Shown here piece by piece: positions 23,209 through 31,966 of a stretch of 34,530 nt of DNA. The stretch comes from CAZSWR01 sp964610885. Its GTDB lineage: Bacteria; Bacteroidota; Ignavibacteria; Kapaibacteriales; UBA2268. The position numbers and the translations under genes were made by a program. The notes under the pieces were generated by a model that was given only the letters and a program-made list of their open reading frames with translations, was not told where the DNA came from and ran no database searches. Position 1 is the stretch's first letter; every line of letters begins with the position of its first letter. The DNA is taken from positions 1-34,530 of the forward strand of contig CAZSWR010000031.1 in assembly GCA_964610885.1 (NCBI GenBank), read 5' to 3'.

Positions 23209-25134
23209 TCAATCTATCGATTCCATCCATATGCGGCATTCGGCATCGCTCGGCATACGCCAATCGCCACGAGGCGAAAGGGCAATGCTCCCGACCTTGA
23301 TTCCATCGGGCAGGCAGCTGCGCTTAAACTGTTGCGAAAAGAACCTTCGGAGGAACACTTTGAGCCATTTATTAATTGTATCCGCAGGGTATTCATCGCC
23401 AAACGCGCGGCCGGCGAGAAACGCAATCTTCTCGGGCGCGAAGCCGAAACGGACGAAGTAGTAAAGGAAGAAATCGTGCAAAGCATACGGCCCGACGATG
23501 CCCTCTGTCTCCTGGGCAATCGTGCCGTCCTCCGCCGGTGGGAGCAATTCGGGAGAAACGGGCGTGTCGCAAATATCTTTCAAAATTGACGTGGCCCTGC
23601 CCTCGAAAAGCCTATCGGCGCACCATTCGACGATATAGCGAACGAGCGTCTTCGGAATTCCGGAGTTGACTCCATACATGGATATGTGGTCGCCGTTGTA
23701 TGTGCTCCATCCGAGCGCCATTTCGGATAGGTCGCCCGTCCCGATCACAATTCCGCCCACTTTGTTGGCCACGTCCATCAGTATCTGCGTCCTCTCCCTT
23801 GCCTGCGAGTTCTCATATACCACATCCTTAATCTCTTCGGAATGGCCAATATCGCGAAAATGGTTTCGGACGGCCTCGCCGATTGGGATAGTCAGGACTG
23901 TGGCTCCGAGCAGTTCCGCCAGTTCGACGGCGTTCGATTTTGTGCGCTGAGTGGTGCCGAAACCGGGCATGGTGATGGCATAGACCCCGGCGCGGTCCAG
24001 CATAAGTTTGTCGAAAGTGATACAAGTGGCCAGCAACGCGAGCGTGGAGTCCAAGCCGCCGGAGATGCCGATGACGGCAGTCTTCGCGCCGATATGCCTG
24101 AAGCGTTTGGCCAGGGCAGCGGTTTGGATGCTGAAAATCTCGCGGCAAGAGTCGTCGCGTTTCGATTTGTCCGATGGCACGAATGGAGCTTTGTTGATTT
24201 CGCGGCGGAGCGAATCGCTCTCGAGTGTTTTCGCCTCGAAGAAAATTTCGCGGTATTCGCGGGCCGGTTCGTCTTGGGAGAAGGAATTGTGGCGCAACCT
24301 GTCCGATGCAAGCCTTTCGGTATCTATGTCGGCTGTTACCATATCCGTTTCGAACTCAAAATTCCGCGACTCGGCCAACATATTCCCATTTTCGGCAATC
24401 ATCAGGTGGCCCGAAAAGAGCAAATCAGTGGTGCTTTCGCCAATCCCAGCGCCGGCATAGCAATACGCAGAAAGCAAACGGGCGGACTGCATCCTTACCA
24501 AATCTCGGCGATATTCGGACTTACCCAAGACTTCGTTTCCGGCGGATAGGTTTGCAATGACAGTGGCTCCGGCCAGCGCCATATCCTCGCTCGGCGGCTT
24601 GACGGCCCAAAGGTCTTCGCATATTTCAATACCAAATACAATGTTTGGATTCGTTTCGTCGCGAAATAGCAAATCGTTCCCAAGTGGCACTTCGTATTCG
24701 CCAATGACGAGCGCATCCGTATCGTTGGCATAGCTGCCGGCGAACCAACGCTGCTCGTAGAATTCGCCACGATTCGGCAGGTAGGTCTTCGGCACAATAC
24801 CCAAGATTTCCCCGGCTTGGAGAAATGCTGCGCAATTGTACACCTTGCCCTGAATCAGGATTGGCAAACCAACAACGAAAGCCGTATCCAAGGATTCCGT
24901 TTGGTCGGCGATTCTGATAAGCGCGTGCAACGCTTTCTTCAAAAGAGATGTTTGGAAGAAAAGGTCGGCGCAACTGTACGAGGTGATGGACAATTCGGGG
25001 AATACAAGCAAGCCAACCGAATCCCGGGCGGCCTCTTCCACGGCGGCGACAATCCTATCGCTATTGAAATCCACATCGGCCACTCGAAGCTCGGGCGAGC
25101 AGGCGGCAACGCGAATAAATCCAAAATCGCTCAT
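23209..25134 (-). CDS. nadE: Glutamine-dependent NAD+ synthetase
   Basis: A 641-residue two-domain enzyme that amidates nicotinic acid adenine dinucleotide to NAD+, the last step of NAD synthesis. The N-terminal nitrilase-type glutaminase has its triad E47 (FPELS), K116 (PKTYLPN) and C172 (EICEDLW). The C-terminal ATP-pyrophosphatase synthase domain has SGGLDS at 358-363 and GTGDLSEMALGWSTYNGD. The frame extends five codons to a TTG, but the ATG at 25134 gives the usual N terminus. The Shine-Dalgarno is weak. It is transcribed alone between two repeat regions. Confidence 0.95.
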   Translation of the reverse strand: MSDFGFIRVAACSPELRVADVDFNSDRIVAAVEEAARDSVGLLVFPELSITSYSCADLFFQTSLLKKALHALIRIADQTESLDTAFVVGLPILIQGKVYNCAAFLQAGEILGIVPKTYLPNRGEFYEQRWFAGSYANDTDALVIGEYEVPLGNDLLFRDETNPNIVFGIEICEDLWAVKPPSEDMALAGATVIANLSAGNEVLGKSEYRRDLVRMQSARLLSAYCYAGAGIGESTTDLLFSGHLMIAENGNMLAESRNFEFETDMVTADIDTERLASDRLRHNSFSQDEPAREYREIFFEAKTLESDSLRREINKAPFVPSDKSKRDDSCREIFSIQTAALAKRFRHIGAKTAVIGISGGLDSTLALLATCITFDKLMLDRAGVYAITMPGFGTTQRTKSNAVELAELLGATVLTIPIGEAVRNHFRDIGHSEEIKDVVYENSQARERTQILMDVANKVGGIVIGTGDLSEMALGWSTYNGDHISMYGVNSGIPKTLVRYIVEWCADRLFEGRATSILKDICDTPVSPELLPPAEDGTIAQETEGIVGPYALHDFFLYYFVRFGFAPEKIAFLAGRAFGDEYPADTINKWLKVFLRRFFSQQFKRSCLPDGIKVGSIALSPRGDWRMPSDAECRIWMESID

Positions 25135-25233
25135 TGAAACATCTTTCAATTCTTATCAAAAAAGCCATTTATTTGTATTCAAAAGGCTATAATCTTCCAG
25201 GCCTTCCCATGCAAATAGTCTCTACCTCTCTCC

Positions 25234-25374
25234 CAGGGGACTGTTTCAAAAGTGTCATTCTCAAGCGAATCGAAGAATCCATTGCCGTTCATAAGTCAAT
25301 GTTAAATATGGATGTTTCACTTCGTTCAACATGACAGAACAACAGCTTTTTCGCGCTTTTAAGACAGCCCCAGC
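25234..25374. repeat. Interspersed repeat with inverted ends and a GTCATTCT...AACATGACA core
   Basis: The left end GGGGACTGTTTCAAAAG and the right end CTTTTAAGACAGCCCC are imperfect inverted repeats. Inside, GTGTCATTCTCAAGCGAA and TTCGTTCAACATGACA face each other. No ORF is supported. It looks like a small non-autonomous mobile or REP-like unit downstream of ftsY and upstream of nadE. Confidence 0.55.
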
Positions 25375-25384
25375 ATGAATGGAA

Positions 25385-25490
25385 GTATTGGGACTTGCCC
25401 CACTGCTTCCAGAAATTACTATTTCAACAGGCGCCTAATAGGCTGTTGAATAAGTATGGATCAGCCATCCCACGGGTTACCCCGTGGGTT
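25385..25490. repeat. Composite hairpin repeat, relative of 9717-9937
   Basis: ACTATTTCAACAGGC at 25420-25434 is the inverse of the end of the 9717 repeat. GGCTGTTGAATAAGTATGG at 25441-25459 resembles its other end. A perfect CCCACGGG-TTAC-CCCGTGGG hairpin lies at 25469-25488. The stretch from here to the ftsY stop at 25588 shows no other feature. Confidence 0.55.
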
Positions 25491-25587
25491 CGACCAAAGC
25501 CATATCTCCTATATTATCAATGTATTAGCACAATCTTTCTTTATCATGCTTTCGCAAAGGGGGCCAGGGGGATTTGCTAAAATTCTA

Positions 25588-26661
25588 TTAGTCCTCTTCC
25601 TGGATCTCGTTCTCGGGCTCTTGGCCGTTGTTGCTTGCTTTGTCGAAAAGGGCAGAAACGAACATACGCGGATCGAAAACGCGCAGGTCGTCAATCTTTT
25701 CGCCAACGCCGATGTAGCGAACCGGGATTTTCAATTCGCAGGCGATCGGGATCACGACGCCGCCCTTTGCGGTTCCGTCCAACTTCGTGAGGACGATGCC
25801 CGTAATTGGTGCGACTTTCATAAACTCTTTCGCTTGCTGAATGGCGTTTTGTCCGGTCGTGGCGTCGAGGACGAGGAATACGTCGGTCGGGGCGTCATCT
25901 TTGAGCTTTTTCATAACGCGGCCGATTTTCTCCAATTCGGCCATCAGACCGCCTTTGTTGTGCAGCCTGCCGGCCGTATCGATGATGACGACGTCGGTGT
26001 TTTTGCTGATTGCGGAGTTCAAGGTGTCGTAGGCCACCGCCGCGGGATCGGAGCCTTGTTTCTGTTGGACAATTCCGACGCCGGCGCGTTCGGCCCAGAT
26101 TTCGAGCTGTTCGTTTGCTGCGGCGCGGAATGTGTCGGCTGCTCCGATGATGACGCTTTTGCCTGCTGCTTTGTAGTTATAGGCCAATTTGCCGATTGTG
26201 GTTGTCTTGCCAACACCATTGACGCCGATAACGAGGATTGTGTGCGGAATGGATTCTTCGGGAATGTCATAAATCGCATCGTTTGCGGCCGAAGGCGATT
26301 CGATGAGCAGTTTCTCAATCTCTTCGCGCAGTATATCGAAGACTTTTTCGCCTTCCTCGATGTTGTCCTTTTTCACTCTTTGGCGCAGCGAGCCGATAAT
26401 TTTCTCTGTGGTGTCCACACCGATATCGGAAGTGAGCAGAATTTCTTCGATTTCCTCGATAAGGGCGTCGTCGATCTTCCGGCCCATTCCGAGCACGTTT
26501 TGAATTTTGTCCACAAAACTGTCGCGAGTTTTGGCCAGCCCGTCTTTAATCTTTTTTAAGCTAACCGCTTCGACGACGGATTCGGTTACCGCCTGAACTT
26601 TTTCGGTTGCTGTCTGGACGACGGAGCTAACCTTTTGTTTAAATTTGTCAAATAATCCCAT
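25588..26661 (-). CDS. ftsY: Signal recognition particle receptor FtsY
   Basis: A 357-residue SRP GTPase that docks ribosome-SRP complexes at the membrane. A short charged N-terminal region (residues 1-60) replaces the long acidic A domain of E. coli. The N domain helices follow, then the G domain with GVNGVGKTTTIGKL, DTFRAAANEQL, DTAGRLHNK, LTKLDGTAKGG and GVGEKIDDLRVF. The final 15 residues are acidic. It starts 23 bases after the ABC ATPase gene with an AGGAA site, so the two are probably co-transcribed. Confidence 0.96.
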   Translation of the reverse strand: MGLFDKFKQKVSSVVQTATEKVQAVTESVVEAVSLKKIKDGLAKTRDSFVDKIQNVLGMGRKIDDALIEEIEEILLTSDIGVDTTEKIIGSLRQRVKKDNIEEGEKVFDILREEIEKLLIESPSAANDAIYDIPEESIPHTILVIGVNGVGKTTTIGKLAYNYKAAGKSVIIGAADTFRAAANEQLEIWAERAGVGIVQQKQGSDPAAVAYDTLNSAISKNTDVVIIDTAGRLHNKGGLMAELEKIGRVMKKLKDDAPTDVFLVLDATTGQNAIQQAKEFMKVAPITGIVLTKLDGTAKGGVVIPIACELKIPVRYIGVGEKIDDLRVFDPRMFVSALFDKASNNGQEPENEIQEED

Positions 26662-26684
26662 TACGATTCCTATGTTAATACTAT

Positions 26685-27782
26685 TTATAATCTATTTCCA
26701 TCTGCGCCGAATACGAAAATCGCCGATTCCGGCAGGCGCACCTTGATTTCTTTGTTCAGCATATTGTCCATTCTCTGCGTGGAGCGCAGTGCAAAGGCGC
26801 CGCCACGGGATGAGAAATGCAGGAGTGTTTCGTGCCCGATGTACTCCTGGTTCTTCACAACGGCAGAGAACGAATTAGGGCAGTCATCCGGCCGGCCGTG
26901 CAGCAGTTCGACGTTTTCCGGGCGGATCCCGATAGTAACTTTGTCCATGCTCGTTGCGGCGGGTTGCCGAAGGCTTTTTCCGCTAAGCGCGAGCGCAAAG
27001 GCGCCGTTTGCCTCCTCGAATCGGATTTCGCCACTGGCCACCAATTTGCCACTGAAGAAATTCATTTGCGGGCTGCCGATGAACCCGGCGGTGAATTGAT
27101 TGTCCGGGTCGTTGTACAGCGCGCCGGGCGAACCGGTTTGCATCAGTTTCCCATCGCGGAGCACGACGAGCTTGGTGCCCATCGTCATCGCTTCCACTTG
27201 GTCGTGGGTTACGTAGATCGCTGTCGTGCCCAATTTGCGTTGGACTTCTGTAATCTCGGCACGCATGGACACGCGGAGTTTCGCATCCAAATTGGAAAGT
27301 GGCTCGTCGAAAAGGAAAACCTTGGGCTTCCTGACGATGGCCCTGCCCAGAGCGACCCTTTGGCGCTGGCCGCCGGAAAGTTCCTTGGGTTTCCGCTCCA
27401 AAAGAGGAGCCAAACCGAGCATTTCGGCTGTTTCGTGGACGCTTTTTTTGATTTCTGTTTTGCTTTCTTTCCTGACGCTTAGCGGGAAAGCAATATTCTC
27501 GAACACAGTCATGTGCGGATACAGCGCATAGTTTTGGAAAACCATTCCGATATCCCGATCCTTGGGCGGCAGCGAATTGACGCAAGCGCCATCGAAATAT
27601 AGCCCGCCGGAGGTGATTTCTTCCAGTCCGGCCACCATACGCAGCAACGTCGATTTCCCGCAACCGGAAGGCCCCACGAGCACGGCAAATTCGCCTTCGT
27701 TTACCTCGAAAGAGACGTCGTCCACGGCAGGCACATCGCCGGAGTAAATTTTCGTAATATTTTTTAATTCAACTTTCGACAT
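26685..27782 (-). CDS. ABC transporter ATP-binding protein, MalK/UgpC type
   Basis: A 365-residue ATPase. Walker A is GPSGCGKST (residues 37-45), the Q loop is MVFQNYALYPHM, the signature is LSGGQRQRVALGRA, Walker B is VFLFDEPLSNLDAKLR and the H loop is YVTHDQVEAMTMG. A C-terminal TOBE/MalK-type regulatory domain of about 120 residues follows. Such subunits power import of sugars, glycerol-3-phosphate or similar solutes. No permease or binding protein lies nearby, so it may serve several transporters and the substrate is open. The frame extends 35 codons upstream, but the ATG at 27782 has AGGAGAG about eight bases upstream and begins at the conserved MSKVELKNITKIY. Confidence 0.92.
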   Translation of the reverse strand: MSKVELKNITKIYSGDVPAVDDVSFEVNEGEFAVLVGPSGCGKSTLLRMVAGLEEITSGGLYFDGACVNSLPPKDRDIGMVFQNYALYPHMTVFENIAFPLSVRKESKTEIKKSVHETAEMLGLAPLLERKPKELSGGQRQRVALGRAIVRKPKVFLFDEPLSNLDAKLRVSMRAEITEVQRKLGTTAIYVTHDQVEAMTMGTKLVVLRDGKLMQTGSPGALYNDPDNQFTAGFIGSPQMNFFSGKLVASGEIRFEEANGAFALALSGKSLRQPAATSMDKVTIGIRPENVELLHGRPDDCPNSFSAVVKNQEYIGHETLLHFSSRGGAFALRSTQRMDNMLNKEIKVRLPESAIFVFGADGNRL

Positions 27783-27802
27783 AAACACTACTCTCCTTTT
27801 TA

Positions 27803-27831
27803 CAAAATTAAAGAAAAAAAAGAATTTACCA
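27803..27831 (-). promoter_or_regulatory. Putative promoter of the ABC ATPase-ftsY operon
   Basis: On the minus strand, TAATTTTG (27810-27803) with TGG (27831-27829) 18 bases upstream repeats the arrangement seen before the SDR gene. The start would fall near 27796, leaving a short leader that contains the AGGAGAG site. Confidence 0.4.
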
Positions 27832-28009
27832 TCGTTTTCGGTATAAATATTATTATTCGCCCCGAAACGTACCATTTCCGAATGCAACGCGGCTTCCCCC
27901 TGTGAAATAAATCAATGGCTTACGTCGGGCAGAGGCTCCGTGTTTCCATGATACTGTTTTATATAATGAAGATTGGTAGTAATTGAATGGGCAGATGCTT
28001 TGGTTCTAC

Positions 28010-28272
28010 AACGAATTGTATGGGAAAAGTTCAATATGTAATAATAAGCCAGCCAGAAAAAGCAATATCTTACGTATTGATACCGCGTTAGCGGTTGTTA
28101 TATAATACTCTGCTTGAATCAACCAATCATATAAAACATTCGCTACGCGAAATAATTACAAAAATTATAACAATATGCTACAATACAACAACCGCTCGCG
28201 CGGTAAAATATCCTTTTATTTTAACAACTCTCTCAAAATGGTATTTGGTCAGCGCCCACACAAAACGTTATA
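28010..28272 (+). repeat. Nested inverted-repeat element, copy E
   Basis: Core at 28081-28205 (125 bases). The 5' hairpin is ACCGC-GTTA-GCGGT (four-base loop), the central hairpin is TTCGC-TAC-GCGAA near 28139-28151, and the 3' hairpin is ACCGC-TCGC-GCGGT at 28191-28204. Outer arms are ACGAATTGTATGGG (28011-28024) and, inverted, GCCCACACAAAACGTTAT (28254-28271). It sits between divergent genes. The stretch 27832-28009 on its left shows no gene. Confidence 0.75.
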
Positions 28273-28341
28273 AAACCTATTAAATCTTCGATTTCGGCCA
28301 TGCCGAATAAATTACTTCTTCGGATAATTGAATATTTTAAG

Positions 28342-28349
28342 TAATTTTG
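28342..28349 (+). promoter_or_regulatory. Putative -7 box upstream of the methyltransferase gene
   Basis: TAATTTTG at 28342-28349. The expected -33 TTG is only TTC (28319-28321, spacer 20). The same octamer occurs upstream of three other genes in the window. The leader would be about 75 bases. Confidence 0.3.
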
Positions 28350-28430
28350 AAATTGCTTCGATGGCAATTCTGCCACTCTGTGCATTGGCCCGGAGCGGAA
28401 GCCTCAGTTTTTTAATAAAACACGGACGAT

Positions 28431-29225
28431 ATGGACCAGATTGTATATAATAAAAAGCTGCATAATAAATTGGGCGCCGGATACAACGCAAAGCACGGCG
28501 AAATACTCAACGACATTGAGCAAAAGCGCCTACGTGAGGCTCTGACCCAGGCCCGATCCTTCTTGCCCGATGGCGACGGACGCCTCAAGGCAATGGATTA
28601 CGGCTGCGGTACGGGCAACCTTACGTCGCATTTGGTCGATTTGGGATTCGACGTGTACTCGGCAGACATATCAAGCGTCTTTCTGAACCATGTGAAAAGT
28701 CAATTCCCTACTGCCCAATCGATACTGCTGAACGGCAAAGACCTCTCCAACGTCGAGGACGACACTTTCGATTTGGTTGCCACCTATTCAGTAATGCACC
28801 ACGTGCCGGACTATCTGGCGATTATTCGTGAATTCTGCCGAGTAACGAAACCAGGCGGGCTGGTATATATCGACCACGAGGGCAGCCCCGACGTATGGAA
28901 GCAAATCCCAGAATACGTGGCGCTCAAGGCAAAGTACAAACGCCGCTTTTCCATCAAATGCTTGCTCAGCCCGAAATGGTACATCAAAAGGATTCGTAAA
29001 ACCATCAACCCCAAGTACCAAGAAGAGGGCGATATACACGTTTGGCCCGATGACCACATCGAATGGGACCAAATCGCGAATGTGCTCGTCGAGTGCGGCC
29101 TCGAAATCATCGTTACCGATGACTATTTGCTGTATTACTCCGAATACGACCGTGAGGAATACTTCCGGCTGAAGGACAGGGTGAACGATTGCCGGTTAGT
29201 GATTGCGCGCAAGCCAATCGGCTAA
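28431..29225 (+). CDS. Class I SAM-dependent methyltransferase
   Basis: A 264-residue Methyltransf_11-type enzyme. Motif I is MDYGCGTGNL (about residues 55-64), the acidic strand is VYSADIS, motif IV is FDLVATYSVMHHVPD and the post-motif is KPGGLVYIDHE. A 110-residue C-terminal extension rich in W, Y and charged residues (about 155-264) follows and probably contacts the substrate. This general class methylates small molecules or lipids, and nothing nearby fixes the substrate. metG follows after 78 bases, but the relationship is probably positional only. There is no Shine-Dalgarno before the ATG. Confidence 0.82.
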   Translation: MDQIVYNKKLHNKLGAGYNAKHGEILNDIEQKRLREALTQARSFLPDGDGRLKAMDYGCGTGNLTSHLVDLGFDVYSADISSVFLNHVKSQFPTAQSILLNGKDLSNVEDDTFDLVATYSVMHHVPDYLAIIREFCRVTKPGGLVYIDHEGSPDVWKQIPEYVALKAKYKRRFSIKCLLSPKWYIKRIRKTINPKYQEEGDIHVWPDDHIEWDQIANVLVECGLEIIVTDDYLLYYSEYDREEYFRLKDRVNDCRLVIARKPIG

Positions 29226-29303
29226 GCCACTCAAAGACTTGCAACTTGCTTGAAGTGCCATTTGAACAATTTTTCATTTTTTGTATTTTAATTTGGATAA
29301 CCT

Positions 29304-31493
29304 ATGAAGAGAACCTTAATCACATCCGCCCTACCCTATGCGAACGGATACGTTCATTTCGGACACTGCGCCGGAGCCTACCTCCCCGCCGATATCTACG
29401 CCCGCAGAATGCGAATGTCCGGCGAAGATGTGCTCTACGTGTGCGGTTCGGACGAACACGGCGTCGCAATCACCATTGCAGCCGACAAGGAAAAGGTTAC
29501 TCCCCAACAAATTATTGATAAATATCACATCGCAAACAAAGACGCTTTCGAGCGGTTTGGGATGTCTTTCGATATTTTCTCGCGCACCTCTCTGCCCGTG
29601 CACCACACCGTGGCCCGCGAGTTCTTCGCTGATTTCCTCAAGAAAGGCTTCTTGGTCGAACGCGAGGAAGAGCAATTCTATGACGAAAAGGCAAAAATGT
29701 TCCTCCCCGACCGGTACGTCGAGGGAATCTGCCCGAACTGCGGCTCGGACCGCGCCCGCGGCGACCAATGCGACTCCTGCGGCGCATACTACGACCAATT
29801 GGAACTGAAAGAGCCTCGTTCGCTCGTCTCCGGCGAGAAACCAATCGTGAAGAAAACCACTCACTGGTACCTGCGCTTCGATATGTTCCAAACTTGGCTC
29901 GAAGAGTATATAGAAGGCCATGCAAAGGATTGGAAAGAAAACGTCCTCCAGCAAACGCGCAGTTGGTTGCGCCAGGGCCTCGCCGAAAGAGCTATTACGA
30001 GGGACCTTACTTGGGGCGTCAAGTTGGACGGAATCGAAGGATTGGACGAATCGAAAGTGGACGGGAAAGCGCTCTATGTTTGGTTCGATGCTGTCTTGGG
30101 CTATATTTCAGCCACCAAGACACACATGCAACTTCTCGCTTCCGAAGGCATCGGCAGGCCGGACGACTGGAAACTATGGTGGCAGAACCCCGATACGCGG
30201 TACCTGGCCTTCATCGGCAAGGACAACATCGTATTCCACACACTCATTTTCCCAGCCATGCTACACGCCCGCGGCGAGAACTACATACTGCCGGACAACG
30301 TGCCGGCCAATGAATTCCTGAACCTCGAGGGCCAGAAGTTCTCCAAATCCAGGAATTGGAGTATCGACCTGAAGGACTTCGTTCAGAATTTCCCCGAAGG
30401 CGCTCGCGTCGATGCCCTTCGGTACACACTCGCAATGAATTTCCCCGAGACGAAAGATGCCGACTTCACTTGGCGAGACTTTCAGGCACGGAACAATAAC
30501 GAACTGGCCTCGATCTTCGGCAATTTTGCCAACCGGGCCTTGCAGTTTGTCCACAAAAACTTTGGCGGAGCAGTCCCCACGCTTGCCGACAAATACAAAT
30601 CGCTCCCGTCCGAATGGAAGGCACTCTTTGCCGAGCTGGCAACCGGAAACACCAATATCGACGAGAAAAAATACCCGGCGCTCGAGGCGAACGACCGCGA
30701 ACTGCTGAAATCAATTTTCCATGCTTTCTCCGAACTAAACAAAAACTACGACCGCTTCCGTTTCCGCGATGCACTCACTGAGACGATGAACGTGGCCCGC
30801 GCAGCCAACAAATACTTCAACGACGAAGAGCCGTGGAAATCGATTAAAACATCGCCCGAAGTGGCCGCCAAGACTCTTTTCGTCTGCATGCAATTGGTTC
30901 GTTCGCTTGCAGTGCTTTTCGCACCAATCACTCCATTCACGTGCAAGAAGATCAATTCACTTTTCGAAATGGAAAGCACCACTGGGGAACCGGACAATTC
31001 AACGAAGAAACACAATTTCTGGTCGGAAGCCCTCTATCCGCTCCTTCCCGAAGGCCTTGCAATCGGCACGCCCGAGATTCTTTTCTCTCGCGTGGAGGAC
31101 GAAACCGTCGCCGCCGAGGTGGCCAAATTGGGCGCAAAGGAAGAACCGGCCGCTCCGGTTCGCGATATGATCACAATCGACGACTTCAAACGTGTCGAAC
31201 TCCGTACGGCGAAAGTTATCTCCGCTGAAAAAGCCCCGAAATCGAAAAAATTGCTCGTCCTACAGGTGGAAATCGGATCGGAGAAAAGGCAGATTCTCGC
31301 CGGTATTGCCGAACACTACTCGCCAGAGGAATTGGTGGGGAAAACGGTCGTCGTCGTGGCGAACCTACAGCCGGCCAAACTGATGGGCCTGGAGTCCGAG
31401 GGCATGGTGCTGGCCGCTTCCAATGCCGAGGGCAAGCTCTGCTTGGTCCACCCGGCGGACGAATCCATAGGCTCCGGCGCAGAGGTCAGATAA
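29304..31493 (+). CDS. metG: Methionyl-tRNA synthetase
   Basis: A 729-residue class I aminoacyl-tRNA synthetase that charges tRNA-Met. The HIGH motif is HFGH at residues 18-21. A zinc knuckle uses C143, C146, C156 and C159. KMSKS appears as KFSKS at 345-349. An anticodon-binding helical domain follows, and the C terminus (about 615-729) is an EMAPII/Trbp111-like tRNA-binding OB fold (DFKRVELRTAKVISAEKAP). This is the MetG1 type with a fused C-terminal domain. An AT-rich TTAATTTG box lies just before the ATG. No Shine-Dalgarno is visible. Confidence 0.97.
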   Translation: MKRTLITSALPYANGYVHFGHCAGAYLPADIYARRMRMSGEDVLYVCGSDEHGVAITIAADKEKVTPQQIIDKYHIANKDAFERFGMSFDIFSRTSLPVHHTVAREFFADFLKKGFLVEREEEQFYDEKAKMFLPDRYVEGICPNCGSDRARGDQCDSCGAYYDQLELKEPRSLVSGEKPIVKKTTHWYLRFDMFQTWLEEYIEGHAKDWKENVLQQTRSWLRQGLAERAITRDLTWGVKLDGIEGLDESKVDGKALYVWFDAVLGYISATKTHMQLLASEGIGRPDDWKLWWQNPDTRYLAFIGKDNIVFHTLIFPAMLHARGENYILPDNVPANEFLNLEGQKFSKSRNWSIDLKDFVQNFPEGARVDALRYTLAMNFPETKDADFTWRDFQARNNNELASIFGNFANRALQFVHKNFGGAVPTLADKYKSLPSEWKALFAELATGNTNIDEKKYPALEANDRELLKSIFHAFSELNKNYDRFRFRDALTETMNVARAANKYFNDEEPWKSIKTSPEVAAKTLFVCMQLVRSLAVLFAPITPFTCKKINSLFEMESTTGEPDNSTKKHNFWSEALYPLLPEGLAIGTPEILFSRVEDETVAAEVAKLGAKEEPAAPVRDMITIDDFKRVELRTAKVISAEKAPKSKKLLVLQVEIGSEKRQILAGIAEHYSPEELVGKTVVVVANLQPAKLMGLESEGMVLAASNAEGKLCLVHPADESIGSGAEVR

Positions 31494-31966
31494 GAATAGT
31501 CTGCCGAACAGTTGATTTCAAAGAGTATATAGTTCCTGGAAAGCGGCACTACCATTTGGAATGGTAGTGCCACTCTATCTTCATCTATTTCAGATAATTA
31601 CGCAGATGTGCCACACTTCCAAAGTGTGGCACATCTTGCTGAAAAAGTCGGACGGGTTTGGAACCCGCCCCTACATATGAAAGCTGAAAGGAAAAAGTTG
31701 CAAGGAACAAGAAAAAAGGTACAAGTTGAACTGTCCTTATACTGTCCTTATACTGTCCTAAATAGAGTTGACTTGCTACTTGTACCTTGTACCTTGCTAC
31801 TATTTTCGCATCATCATTTTATTCACATTTCTACTAATGGCACAATATTTCCTACACTACTTATTGCGGCAGCACTGGCACTGGCTCGCGCAAAGTGCAA
31901 GTGCAACGGCAACAAAGGATTGGCCGGCTGCTCGAGGAGTTCGAGAAATAGTGTAGGAAATGAGTT
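31494..31966. other. Repeat-rich intergenic region downstream of metG
   Basis: No gene is supported. In order it holds: a perfect 12-bp hairpin GGCACTACCATT/AATGGTAGTGCC (31545-31571), a 14-bp hairpin GATGTGCCACACTT/AAGTGTGGCACATC (31605-31635), a GGGTT-TGG-AACCC hairpin (31654-31666), AAGGTACAAG-type units near 31717-31727 with an inverse near 31779-31790, and three 11-base units ACTGTCCTTAT (31730-31759, last one partial). A 13-bp inverted pair follows at 31847-31859 and 31949-31961, around a GC-rich 89-base piece. Confidence 0.6.

Noticed and set aside
25456..26559. 367-codon plus-strand ORF across ftsY
   Set aside because: Antisense shadow of ftsY, and its first part runs through a hairpin repeat.
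31838..31957. 39-codon ORF between the 13-bp inverted repeats
   Set aside because: No ribosome binding site, odd composition and another open frame in the same stretch. It is more likely inserted or remnant DNA.
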